Of a stretch of DNA of 9,015 bases, positions 1 through 5,312 are shown one piece after another. This stretch comes from Deltaproteobacteria bacterium. GTDB lineage: Bacteria; Desulfobacterota; Binatia; DP-6. The DNA is taken from NCBI GenBank assembly GCA_005879245.1, contig VBLA01000072.1:1-9015 (forward strand). Reading direction: 5' to 3'. Every line of letters begins with the position of its first letter. Within the stretch, counting starts at the first letter, position 1. Below the pieces are notes generated by a model. That model did no database searches. It worked only from the letters and a program-made list of their open reading frames with translations, and had not been told where the DNA came from. Both the position numbers and the translations under genes were made by a program.

Positions 1-1
1 G

Positions 2-568
2 GGGCGCCGACACGCGGAGGTCACGTCGGTCGCGGAGTTCGATCCCGCGGCGCCGTACCCCACACCGATCGTTCTCGTCCACGGTTTCCTCGGGGAACCC
101 GGTCATTTCCGGCGACTTCGCCGCTTCCTCGCCGCACGCGGCTTTCGGAACTTCGTCACCTTCTCCTACGAGCCGCGGCTCGACTACCCCGAGCTCGCGC
201 GGCAGCTCCAGCGCGCCATCGATGCGGTCCGCGACGCCACCGGCGCGCCCGTCGTCGACGTCATCGGCCACAGCCTGGGTGGTCTCGTCGCCCGCCACTT
301 GCTCGAGACGACCCCCGAGGCGCCGATCCGCCGGATGGTCACACTCGGAGCACCCTGCCTGGGCCGTTCCCTGCCGGCCGAGGAGCTCGCCATCTTCGGT
401 GCCGCGGACGTCATCATCGCGGCTCCCACCCGGCTCCGCGGTCGCACCGTGCTCGTCCCTGCCTGCGGACACCTCCGCCTCCTCCATCACCCCACCGTAT
501 GCCGCCGCGTGGCGACGTTTCTCGGCGCATCGGCACGGGAGGCAGCGCCCATGCGCGAAGCCGCCTAG
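2..568 (+). CDS. Alpha/beta-hydrolase fold lipase/esterase (5' truncated by window edge)
   Basis: This is the C-terminal 188 residues of a serine hydrolase of the triacylglycerol-lipase/PGAP1-like type, read from base 2 without a start codon, so the N-terminus lies outside the window. What is visible: the VLVHGFLG strand-turn that forms the oxyanion hole early in the fragment; the nucleophile elbow GHSLGG, with its catalytic serine codon at 272-274; a following RRMVTLGAPCLG stretch typical of these lipases; an Asp in GAADVII as the likely acid; and a His in CGHLRLLHHP as the likely catalytic histidine, near the C-terminus as usual. Such enzymes cleave carboxyl esters of lipids or small substrates. 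The substrate cannot be told, and whether the protein is exported cannot be judged without the N-terminus. The family call is firm; lipase versus general esterase is open. Confidence 0.9.
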   Translation, partial: GRRHAEVTSVAEFDPAAPYPTPIVLVHGFLGEPGHFRRLRRFLAARGFRNFVTFSYEPRLDYPELARQLQRAIDAVRDATGAPVVDVIGHSLGGLVARHLLETTPEAPIRRMVTLGAPCLGRSLPAEELAIFGAADVIIAAPTRLRGRTVLVPACGHLRLLHHPTVCRRVATFLGASAREAAPMREAA

Positions 569-572
569 CGCA

Positions 573-748
573 ACTCCAAGTTGATGCATGTGAGTAACCG
601 AAAGGGGAGGCGGCGGCGCGCGCCCGGGACATCCCGCTGGCACAGCTGCTCCGCGAGCAGATGCGGAAACTCTGGAAGGAGGAGGTGCCGTCGATACCTC
701 CGGCGGTGCGATGATCACGCTCATGCGCTGGCGATATCAACTTGGAGT
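573..748. repeat. 13-bp perfect inverted repeat bounding an intergenic segment
   Basis: ACTCCAAGTTGAT at 573-585 recurs as its exact reverse complement, ATCAACTTGGAGT, at 736-748. The left copy also lies in a small internal dyad (CAACT-CCA-AGTTG, 571-583). The pair encloses 150 bases and nearly fills the 228-base gap between the lipase and epoxide-hydrolase genes. The flanks (GCGCA on the left, CGTAC on the right) are not a target-site duplication. It could be a small non-autonomous element, a remnant, or an RNA structure. No transposase is present, so its nature is not established. Confidence 0.5.
584..714 (+). pseudogene. Possible small frameshifted gene or gene remnant
   Basis: The frame running from 598 to the TGA at 712-714 reads like protein. 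It has strong G/C preference in third positions and a sensible helical stretch (DIPLAQLLREQMRKLWKEE) ending in PSIPPAVR, but it has no plausible start codon. An ATG at 584 opens a different frame (MHVSNRKG) that would join it by a -1 shift at 601-607, where the bases read A-AAG-GGG in codon phase, giving a product of about 43 residues. It may be a decayed gene fragment, a sequencing or assembly indel, a programmed frameshift, or chance. I do not recognise the peptide. It lies entirely inside the 13-bp inverted repeat pair. Confidence 0.2.
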
Positions 749-767
749 CGTACTGCAGACTCGCCAA

Positions 768-796
768 GGCGCCGGCCGCTGTGCTAGCGGTGCGCC
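768..796 (+). promoter_or_regulatory. GC-rich hairpin abutting the start codon of the 797 gene
   Basis: GGCGC (768-772) pairs with GCGCC (792-796). After a two-base bulge, GCCGCT (775-780) pairs with AGCGGT (786-791), including one G-U pair, around the loop GTGCT. The stem ends on the base before the ATG at 797. There is no Shine-Dalgarno sequence here. The loop and 3' arm contain TAGCGG (785-790), a candidate -10-like element that would place transcription start at or next to the ATG. The hairpin and a leaderless transcript are alternative readings; only one can matter for translation. Confidence 0.35.
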
Positions 797-1168
797 ATGC
801 CCGACCCCGAGACCGTGGTTCGCAGCTTCTTCGCCGCCTGGCCGCGGCGTAACATGGAAGAGGTGCTCGGCTACTTCACGGACGACGCCCTCTACCACAA
901 CATGCCGCTCGAGCCGGTCACCGGGAAGGACGGCATCCGCGAGATCCTGAACATGTTCCTCTTCTCCGACCAGCTCGAGGCCGAGCTCCTCCACGTCGCG
1001 ACGCTCGGCAACGTCGTCTTCACCGAGCGCGTCGATCGCATGACCCTCGCAGGCAAGCGCGTCGTTCTCCCGTGCGCCGGCGTCATGGAGATCCGCGACG
1101 ACAAGATCGCCGCCTGGCGCGACTACTTCGACCTCGCCACCTGGCAACGCCAGACGGGACAGGGCTGA
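797..1168 (+). CDS. Limonene-1,2-epoxide hydrolase-like protein (SnoaL/NTF2 fold)
   Basis: This complete 123-residue protein has the length of the limonene-epoxide-hydrolase (LEH) family within the NTF2/SnoaL-like fold. LEH adds water to an epoxide in one step, using an Asp-Arg-Asp triad plus a Tyr and an Asn that hold the water. All appear to be present: Tyr33 and Asn35 in YHNMP, Arg78 and Asp80 in ERVDR, and Trp107 and Asp109 in AWRDYFD. These match Tyr53, Asn55, Arg99, Asp101, Trp130 and Asp132 of the Rhodococcus enzyme by motif and nearly constant spacing. A hydrolytic role is therefore more likely than a binding-only SnoaL-like role. The natural substrate is unknown; relatives act on terpene and steroid-type epoxides. 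The protein has no signal peptide, so it should be cytoplasmic. It is convergent with the acyl-CoA synthetase, with a hairpin element between them. Confidence 0.85.
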   Translation: MPDPETVVRSFFAAWPRRNMEEVLGYFTDDALYHNMPLEPVTGKDGIREILNMFLFSDQLEAELLHVATLGNVVFTERVDRMTLAGKRVVLPCAGVMEIRDDKIAAWRDYFDLATWQRQTGQG

Positions 1169-1175
1169 AGCCCGA

Positions 1176-1293
1176 GCGAGGCGGCGGGGGCGACGTCGCA
1201 GCGCCTGTGAGGCGCCGACGTCCCGCTCGCCCGACCCGACTACGTGTCATGCGGCGCCGAACCGAAGCGGAGACGTCGCCCCCGCCGCCTCGC
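1176..1293. repeat. Long imperfect inverted repeat (hairpin element) between convergent genes
   Basis: Bases 1176-1197 are the exact reverse complement of 1272-1293 (22 of 22). Pairing continues inward: over 42-base arms (1176-1217 with 1252-1293) I count 35 complementary positions around a centre of 34 bases. The arms are rich in GGCGGGGGCGACGTC-type sequence. A GGCGCCGA octamer occurs directly repeated at 1211 and 1253. There is no U-rich tail, so it is not a textbook intrinsic terminator. Its place between the stops at 1168 and 1307 would suit a two-way terminator or mRNA-end stabiliser. It also resembles a palindromic interspersed repeat of the REP/BIME or MITE type. No second copy is seen in this window. 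Confidence 0.65.
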
Positions 1294-1306
1294 GAACGAG
1301 CCCGCC

Positions 1307-2953
1307 CTACCCGGGCGTGATGCCCCGCGCCGCGAGGGCCTGGGTACGCGCCCAGCGGTAGTCGGGCTTGCCGCTCGGGCTCCGCTCGAGATGCTCCACC
1401 AGCACGACCGTCTTCGGGAGCTTGTAGCGCGCGAGGTGTCGCTCGGCGAAGACGACCAGGTCCTCGCGCGTCGGCCGGTCGCCCGGGCGTGGCTCGACGA
1501 CGGCGGTCACCTGCTCGCCGAAGCGCTCGTCGGGAGTCCCGACCACCACCGCGTCGTAGACGGCGGGATGGCGACGGAGCACCTGCTCGACCTCCTCCGC
1601 ATAGACCTTCTCGCCGCCCGTGTTGATCGAGACGGAGCCGCGGCCGAGGACGACGATCGAGCCGTCGGCGAGGAGGCGCGCGTGATCGCCGGGCACCGCG
1701 TAGCGCACGCCGCCGACCACCGGGAAGGTGCGCGCCGTCTTCGCGGCATCCTTGTAGTAGCCGAGGGGCACGTGCCCCGTCCGCGCGACCCAGCCGACCG
1801 CGTCCGTGCCGGGCTCGAGGATGCCGGAGAGATCCTCCTGCAGCACCACCGCGCCCGCCATGGAGAACGTCCCGGTGCTCACCGCCTCGCCCCCCCGGCT
1901 CGCGTGGGAGCCCTGCGCGCCGGTCTCGGACGCGCCGAAGCCGTCGACCACGGTCACGTGCGGGATCCGCTCGAGGAAGGCATGCTTGTAGTGCGGCGAG
2001 AGAATGGCGCCCCCCGAGCCGATGATGAACAGGCGCGACAGATCGTAGTGCCGCCGCTCGAGCCCGTCGAGGAGCGGGCGGGCGAAGGCGTCGCCGACGA
2101 TGGTGAGCATGTTGACACCCTCGCGCTCCGCGGTACCCCAGATGTCTTCCGGATCGAGACGGTCGGGGGAGGCGGGGAGGACGACCGCCCCACCCTTGTG
2201 GATCGCACCGAAGGCCACCCACTGGGCCGCGCCGTGCATGAGCGGCGGCACCGCCAGCACCCGCACGAAGCCACCCTGCTCCGCCTCGGCGACCAGCTCT
2301 GGAACGGTCGGCGGTCCCGGCAGCCCCGGGACGCCCCCGGTCATGGCCGCGTGGAAGATGTCCTCCTGCCGCCAGAGGACGCCCTTCGGCGCGCCCGTCG
2401 TCCCGCCCGTATAGATGATGTAGAGATCGTCCGACGAGGGTGTGCCGGGAGACACCGCGGGCGACGCGGCGGCGAGTGCCGCCTCGTAGTCGAGGGCGCC
2501 GGGAAGCAGGCCCTCGCCGGAGGCATCCGCCACCTGGAGGAGGAGACGGAGCCCGGGCAGCCGGTCGCGGATGCGCGCCACGGTCGGCGCGTAGCGGGCG
2601 TGATAGATGAGCCCGACCGTATCCGCGTCGGTGAGGAGATAGACGAGCTCCTCGTCGACGTAGCGGTAGTTCACGTTGAAGGGCGCCACGCGAGCGCGAT
2701 AGGCCCCGAGCATCCCCTCCAGGTACTCGTTCCCGTTCAGCAGATAGAGACCGACGTGGTCCTGGCCCGACTCGTGATTGGCGAGGCCGGCGCGCTCGCG
2801 CCGGCAGCCGAAGCCGTGCGTGCGGAGCACGTTCGCGAGGCGCGACGCGCGCTCGGCAACGGCCGCGTAGGTGAGCCGGCGGGGACCCGCGATGATGCAC
2901 TCGCGGTCGGGGTAGGCGGTTGCCAGCGCGGTGTGCGCAAGAGCGAGGTTCAC
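1307..2953 (-). CDS. Acyl-CoA synthetase (AMP-forming, FadD19/FadD17-like)
   Basis: This 548-residue enzyme of the ANL adenylate-forming superfamily would activate a carboxylic acid to its CoA thioester with ATP via an acyl-AMP. Visible motifs in order: the phosphate-binding loop YTGGTTGAPKG (181-191); GFGASETG (338-345); GDHARLLADG with the ribose-binding Asp423, followed by the GRG hinge with Arg438; SINTGGEKVY (442-451); and the catalytic lysine Lys529 in SPSGKPDYRW. Stretches such as ESGQDHVGLYLLNGNEYLEG, NVNYRYVDEELVYLL and LTIVGDAFARPLLDGL resemble the group holding actinobacterial FadD19/FadD17, which act on steroid side chains and long acyl chains; the substrate here is inferred only loosely. 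GTG at 2953 gives the family-like N-terminus NLALAHTALATAYPDR; an in-frame GTG at 2971 is the alternative. It is divergent from the 3020 gene, with 66 bases between them. The protein is probably cytoplasmic or membrane-peripheral. Confidence 0.93.
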   Translation of the reverse strand: MNLALAHTALATAYPDRECIIAGPRRLTYAAVAERASRLANVLRTHGFGCRRERAGLANHESGQDHVGLYLLNGNEYLEGMLGAYRARVAPFNVNYRYVDEELVYLLTDADTVGLIYHARYAPTVARIRDRLPGLRLLLQVADASGEGLLPGALDYEAALAAASPAVSPGTPSSDDLYIIYTGGTTGAPKGVLWRQEDIFHAAMTGGVPGLPGPPTVPELVAEAEQGGFVRVLAVPPLMHGAAQWVAFGAIHKGGAVVLPASPDRLDPEDIWGTAEREGVNMLTIVGDAFARPLLDGLERRHYDLSRLFIIGSGGAILSPHYKHAFLERIPHVTVVDGFGASETGAQGSHASRGGEAVSTGTFSMAGAVVLQEDLSGILEPGTDAVGWVARTGHVPLGYYKDAAKTARTFPVVGGVRYAVPGDHARLLADGSIVVLGRGSVSINTGGEKVYAEEVEQVLRRHPAVYDAVVVGTPDERFGEQVTAVVEPRPGDRPTREDLVVFAERHLARYKLPKTVVLVEHLERSPSGKPDYRWARTQALAARGITPG

Positions 2954-2964
2954 GGAGCCACCGT

Positions 2965-2994
2965 TTGACACATCACGCCCGTGCGCGGTAGTCC
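2965..2994 (+). promoter_or_regulatory. Candidate sigma-70-type promoter for the 3020 gene
   Basis: A perfect -35 hexamer TTGACA (2965-2970) is followed after 18 bases by TAGTCC (2989-2994), a weak -10 that shares TAG with other candidate elements here. Start of transcription would fall near 3001, giving a leader of about 19 bases. TTGACA by chance is rare in such GC-rich DNA, and it sits in the only gap between two divergent genes, which is the main support. Confidence 0.45.
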
Positions 2995-2995
2995 C

Positions 2996-3014
2996 GCGCC
3001 TCCCCCGGAGGTGC
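2996..3014 (+). promoter_or_regulatory. Shine-Dalgarno sequence GGAGG inside a small hairpin
   Basis: GGAGG (3007-3011) stands eight bases before the ATG at 3020 and decides that start. It can pair with CCTCC (2999-3003) across a CCC loop. The stem extends to eight pairs (2996-3003 with 3007-3014, including one G-U), so the ribosome site could be masked. If transcription starts near 3001, as the upstream promoter candidate predicts, the 5' arm would be mostly missing and the site would be free. Confidence 0.5.
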
Positions 3015-3019
3015 ATCCC

Positions 3020-4036
3020 ATGCGATCCGTCTGGATCCCCCGCACGGGGCCGCCCGAGGTCTTGGAGATCCGTGAGGGTCCGTACCCGGAGCCCGCTCCG
3101 GGCGAGGTCCTCGTCCGCGTCCGCGCCTCGGGCGTCAACTTCGCCGACGTGATGGCGCGGCTCGGCCTCTATCCCGACGCGCCGCGGCGCCCGTGCGTCG
3201 TCGGCTACGAGGTGGCGGGAACGGTCGAGCGCGTGGGCACCGGGGTCGACGGACAGCTCACGACGGGACGCCGTGTGATCGCGCTCACGCGCTTCGGCGG
3301 GTACGCCGAGGCCGTCTCGGTGCCGGCTCTCCAGGTCTTCCCCCTCCCCGAGAAGATGTCCTTTACGGAGGGGGCCGCAATCCCGGTGAACTACCTGACG
3401 GCCGTCCTGATGCTCCGCCACTTCGGCAACGTCCACGCCGGCGACCGGGTGCTGGTGCACGCGGCCGCGGGTGGAGTCGGCATGGCGGCGATCCAGCTCT
3501 GCCGGATCGCGGGCGCGGAGGTGATCGGCACGGCCTCCGCCGCGAAGCACGCTCTCCTTCGCGAGGCGGGGGTCGCTCATGCGATCGACTACCGGACGGA
3601 GGACTTCGAGGCCGCGGTTCGCCGGCTGACGGGCGGGCGTGGCGTCGACATCGTGCTCGACGCCACGGGGGCCTTCCGCAAGAGCTACCGCTGCCTCGCG
3701 CCGCTCGGACGCCTCGTCTGCTTCGGGTTGTCGGGCGCGGCCACCGGGATGAAGGCGAGCTACCTCCGGACGCTCCCTCGGCTGCTCGCCCTCCCCTGGT
3801 TCCACCCCATCCGCCTCATGAACGACAACAAGGCGGTGATCGGCGTCAATCTCGGCCACCTCTGGGAGCGGATCGACCTCCTCCGCCGCGAGATGCTCGA
3901 TCTCCTCGTGGACTACGAGGCGGGGCGGATTCGCCCGGTCGTCGGCAAGACCTTCCCACTCACCCAGGCGGCCGCGGCGCATCGCTACATCCAGGAGCGG
4001 CAGAACGTCGGCAAGGTGGTGCTGACGGTCGGTTGA
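3020..4036 (+). CDS. Zinc-free MDR quinone oxidoreductase, VAT-1-like
   Basis: This 338-residue protein belongs to the medium-chain dehydrogenase/reductase superfamily, quinone-reductase/VAT-1 branch. These NADPH-dependent enzymes reduce quinones or activated double bonds. The N-terminal catalytic domain carries ASGVNFADVMARLGLYP (36-52) and VGYEVAGTVERVG (61-73). The cofactor domain has the alanine/glycine-rich loop HAAAGGVGMAAIQL (147-160), then DATGA and LVCFG. LMNDNKAVIGVNLGHLW (266-282) is a mark of VAT-1-like members. The C-terminus ends in the usual IQERQNVGKVVL. No zinc-ligand cysteine cluster is present. The start is fixed by GGAGG eight bases upstream. The GST gene follows 59 bases downstream on the same strand, with its own promoter candidate. 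Substrate unknown; a role beside the acyl-CoA ligase or GST in handling reactive enones or quinones is inference. Confidence 0.92.
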   Translation: MRSVWIPRTGPPEVLEIREGPYPEPAPGEVLVRVRASGVNFADVMARLGLYPDAPRRPCVVGYEVAGTVERVGTGVDGQLTTGRRVIALTRFGGYAEAVSVPALQVFPLPEKMSFTEGAAIPVNYLTAVLMLRHFGNVHAGDRVLVHAAAGGVGMAAIQLCRIAGAEVIGTASAAKHALLREAGVAHAIDYRTEDFEAAVRRLTGGRGVDIVLDATGAFRKSYRCLAPLGRLVCFGLSGAATGMKASYLRTLPRLLALPWFHPIRLMNDNKAVIGVNLGHLWERIDLLRREMLDLLVDYEAGRIRPVVGKTFPLTQAAAAHRYIQERQNVGKVVLTVG

Positions 4037-4058
4037 GCACCCGGTTCCCGCCACCCCG

Positions 4059-4088
4059 CTTACAACAGCCACGCCAGCGTGCTAGCGA
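4059..4088 (+). promoter_or_regulatory. Candidate promoter for the GST gene
   Basis: CTTACA (4059-4064, four matches to TTGACA) precedes TAGCGA (4083-4088) by 18 bases. The second element ends seven bases before the ATG at 4096, so the transcript would begin at or next to the start codon. The nonamer GTGCTAGCG (4079-4087) also occurs at 781-789, before the 797 gene, at almost the same distance from its ATG. Confidence 0.35.
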
Positions 4089-4095
4089 GGCGTCC

Positions 4096-4704
4096 ATGCT
4101 GAAGCTCCACTATCATCCCCTCTCGACCTTCTCGCGCCGGGTCCGCATCGCCCTCATCGAGAAGGGCATCTCCGCGGAGCTGGTCGAGGTCGACATGGCC
4201 AAGGGCGCGCACCGGGCTCCCGCGTACCTGGCGCTCAACCCCTACGGGCGCGTGCCGACGCTCGAGGAGGATGGCCTCGTGCTCTACGAGTCGACGGCGA
4301 TCCTCGAGTACCTCGAGGCGACGCATCCGGCTCCGCCGCTGGTCCCCGCCGACCCCCGCGGGCGGGCACTGGTGTCGATGCACGTGAAGCTCTGCGATAT
4401 CCAGCTCGCGCGCCAGACGGGGACGATCATCTTCCCCAAGCGCTTCCTCCCGAAGGAGCGCTGGGACGAGGCCGTCATGGCGCAGGCCAAGAAGGAGATC
4501 GAGAAGCACCTCGGGATTCTCGAAACGCAGCTCCGGGGGAAGCAATACCTGGCGGGCGACCGCTACTCGCTCGCCGAGGTGTGCTACACGCCCTTCGTCG
4601 AGTTCTTCCCGCTGATGGAGATCACGCCGCCACCCGCGGTCGCTGCCTGGTCGGCCCGCATCCTGGAGCGGCCGAGCGCCCGGGAGACGAAGCCGGCGGC
4701 GTGA
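4096..4704 (+). CDS. Glutathione S-transferase
   Basis: A complete 202-residue soluble GST with an N-terminal thioredoxin-like domain (about 1-78) and a helical C-terminal domain (about 88-202). YHPLSTFSRRVRIALIEKGI matches the SPFS-RVRIAL-KG active-site region of tau/zeta-like bacterial GSTs, with Ser10 the likely glutathione-activating residue. The cis-proline loop is RVPTL (Pro54) and the glutathione gamma-glutamyl contact is Glu65-Ser66 in LYESTAILEYL. The N-capping box that normally reads S/T-x-x-D in helix 6 is Ser158-Leu-Ala-Glu161, a conservative Asp-to-Glu change. Such enzymes conjugate or isomerise electrophiles with glutathione. GAGG at 4087-4090 is a possible ribosome site, but it overlaps the candidate -10. 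The stop lies one base from the stop of the convergent Nudix gene, with no room for a separate terminator. Confidence 0.93.
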   Translation: MLKLHYHPLSTFSRRVRIALIEKGISAELVEVDMAKGAHRAPAYLALNPYGRVPTLEEDGLVLYESTAILEYLEATHPAPPLVPADPRGRALVSMHVKLCDIQLARQTGTIIFPKRFLPKERWDEAVMAQAKKEIEKHLGILETQLRGKQYLAGDRYSLAEVCYTPFVEFFPLMEITPPPAVAAWSARILERPSARETKPAA

Positions 4705-4705
4705 G

Positions 4706-5128
4706 TCAGCCGAGGCGCTCCTCGAGCCGGTCGAGGAAGACCCGCTGCGCGGGGATCATCAGCTCGCGCGCCTTGGCGAGCGGGTAGAAGCGGCACACGT
4801 CGTTCTCCGCGTCGGGCGACCCGCAGCGTCCTGCCGCATCGATCGCCGTCTCGCTCTCCGGCTCCACCGTCGCCCAGAAGGCATGCACGACCTTCCCGGA
4901 CTTCTGGCGAACGTCCCCGAGCGAGGCCCGGATGCGGACGCGGAGACCCGTCTCCTCGTGGGTCTCGCGTCGCGCCGTGGTCTCGAGATCCTCACCCGGT
5001 TCGACGACACCCTTGGGGATCCCGAAGAGCGGGAGCCGAAACGATGCGCCGCGGGCGTGGACGAGCAGCACCTCGGCACCGTTTGCACCCGATCGGCTCA
5101 CGAGACAGCCCGCAGAGATCACCGCCAT
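4706..5128 (-). CDS. Nudix hydrolase (COG4119-like)
   Basis: A 140-residue protein with a complete Nudix box, GX5EX7REUXEEXGU, at residues 40-62: Gly40, Glu46, then RETHEETGL with Arg54, Glu55, Glu58 and Glu59 as catalytic and metal-binding positions. Position 56 is Thr where a hydrophobic residue is usual. IPKG just before the box, DVRQKSGKVVHAFWA (72-86) after it and the ending PAQRVFLDRLEE resemble the small NTP-pyrophosphohydrolases grouped as COG4119. Members cleave a nucleoside diphosphate linked to another moiety; the actual substrate cannot be predicted. There is no signal peptide, so it is cytoplasmic. The ATG at 5128 begins MAVISAGCLV, the first strand of the fold. A promoter candidate lies upstream at 5149-5177 on the same strand. 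Confidence 0.93.
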   Translation of the reverse strand: MAVISAGCLVSRSGANGAEVLLVHARGASFRLPLFGIPKGVVEPGEDLETTARRETHEETGLRVRIRASLGDVRQKSGKVVHAFWATVEPESETAIDAAGRCGSPDAENDVCRFYPLAKARELMIPAQRVFLDRLEERLG

Positions 5129-5148
5129 GGCGATGCGACGGCACGCAC

Positions 5149-5177
5149 TCCCTATCGACGTGGTTGCGGGTCGTCAA
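5149..5177 (-). promoter_or_regulatory. Candidate sigma-70-type promoter for the Nudix gene
   Basis: Read on the minus strand, TTGACG (5177-5172, five of six to consensus) and TAGGGA (5154-5149) are separated by 17 bases. Transcription would start near 5142, about 13 bases before the ATG at 5128. The -35 match and exact spacing are good; the -10 is weak but has the TAG seen in the other candidates here. Confidence 0.45.
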
Positions 5178-5207
5178 TGCGACCGCGCCGATCGAACGCG
5201 ACGGCCC

Positions 5208-5236
5208 GTTCATTTCTGAACCCGGAGCGACGCTCC
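5208..5236. promoter_or_regulatory. Two adjacent dyads in the divergent Nudix/HTH-gene gap
   Basis: GTTCA-TTTC-TGAAC (5208-5221) is a 5-4-5 dyad in one of the few AT-richer spots of the window. GGAGCG-A-CGCTCC (5224-5236) follows two bases later. A third dyad, GCTGA-CGC-TCAGC, lies at 5297-5309, just before the ATG at 5313. They are possible operators, for instance for autoregulation by the neighbouring HTH protein. No binding evidence exists, and short GC-rich dyads arise easily by chance. Confidence 0.3.
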
Positions 5237-5312
5237 ATCCGCGGCCTCGACGGCGGAGAACACGCGCCTTATGCGAATGTCGCTGGCATACGCGTTGCTG
5301 ACGCTCAGCTCC

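Noticed and set aside
1083..2900. Minus-strand 605-codon open frame
   Set aside because: It overlaps the acyl-CoA synthetase in another frame, is extremely rich in Arg/Gly/Pro/Ala, and shows no family motif. It is a high-GC shadow frame.
1244..2968. Plus-strand 574-codon open frame antisense to the synthetase
   Set aside because: Compositional shadow of a strongly GC3-biased gene; no domain texture, and it spans the hairpin element.
2954..4072. Upstream extension of the synthetase frame through the whole oxidoreductase gene
   Set aside because: The frame stays open to 4072, but that part is antisense to a clear MDR gene and has no adenylate-forming motifs. The family N-terminus begins at the GTG at 2953.
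3193..4095. Upstream extension of the GST frame inside the oxidoreductase gene
   Set aside because: The residues before the GST start are Arg/Gly/Pro-rich shadow sequence; the thioredoxin fold starts at the ATG at 4096.
797..4704. A single operon for a new catabolic pathway
   Set aside because: The epoxide hydrolase, ligase, oxidoreductase and GST are on both strands with separate promoters and gaps. A shared pathway is a hypothesis only, not an observed operon.
4702..4712. Terminator between the GST and Nudix genes
   Set aside because: The stops are one base apart and there is no hairpin with a U-tract in the junction; any terminator would have to lie inside a coding region.
5271..5312. 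Earlier ATG (5271) for the HTH protein
   Set aside because: It adds 14 residues (MRMSLAYALLTLSS) before the normal HTH start with no ribosome site. It is possible but less likely, and the added segment is too short for a signal or membrane anchor.
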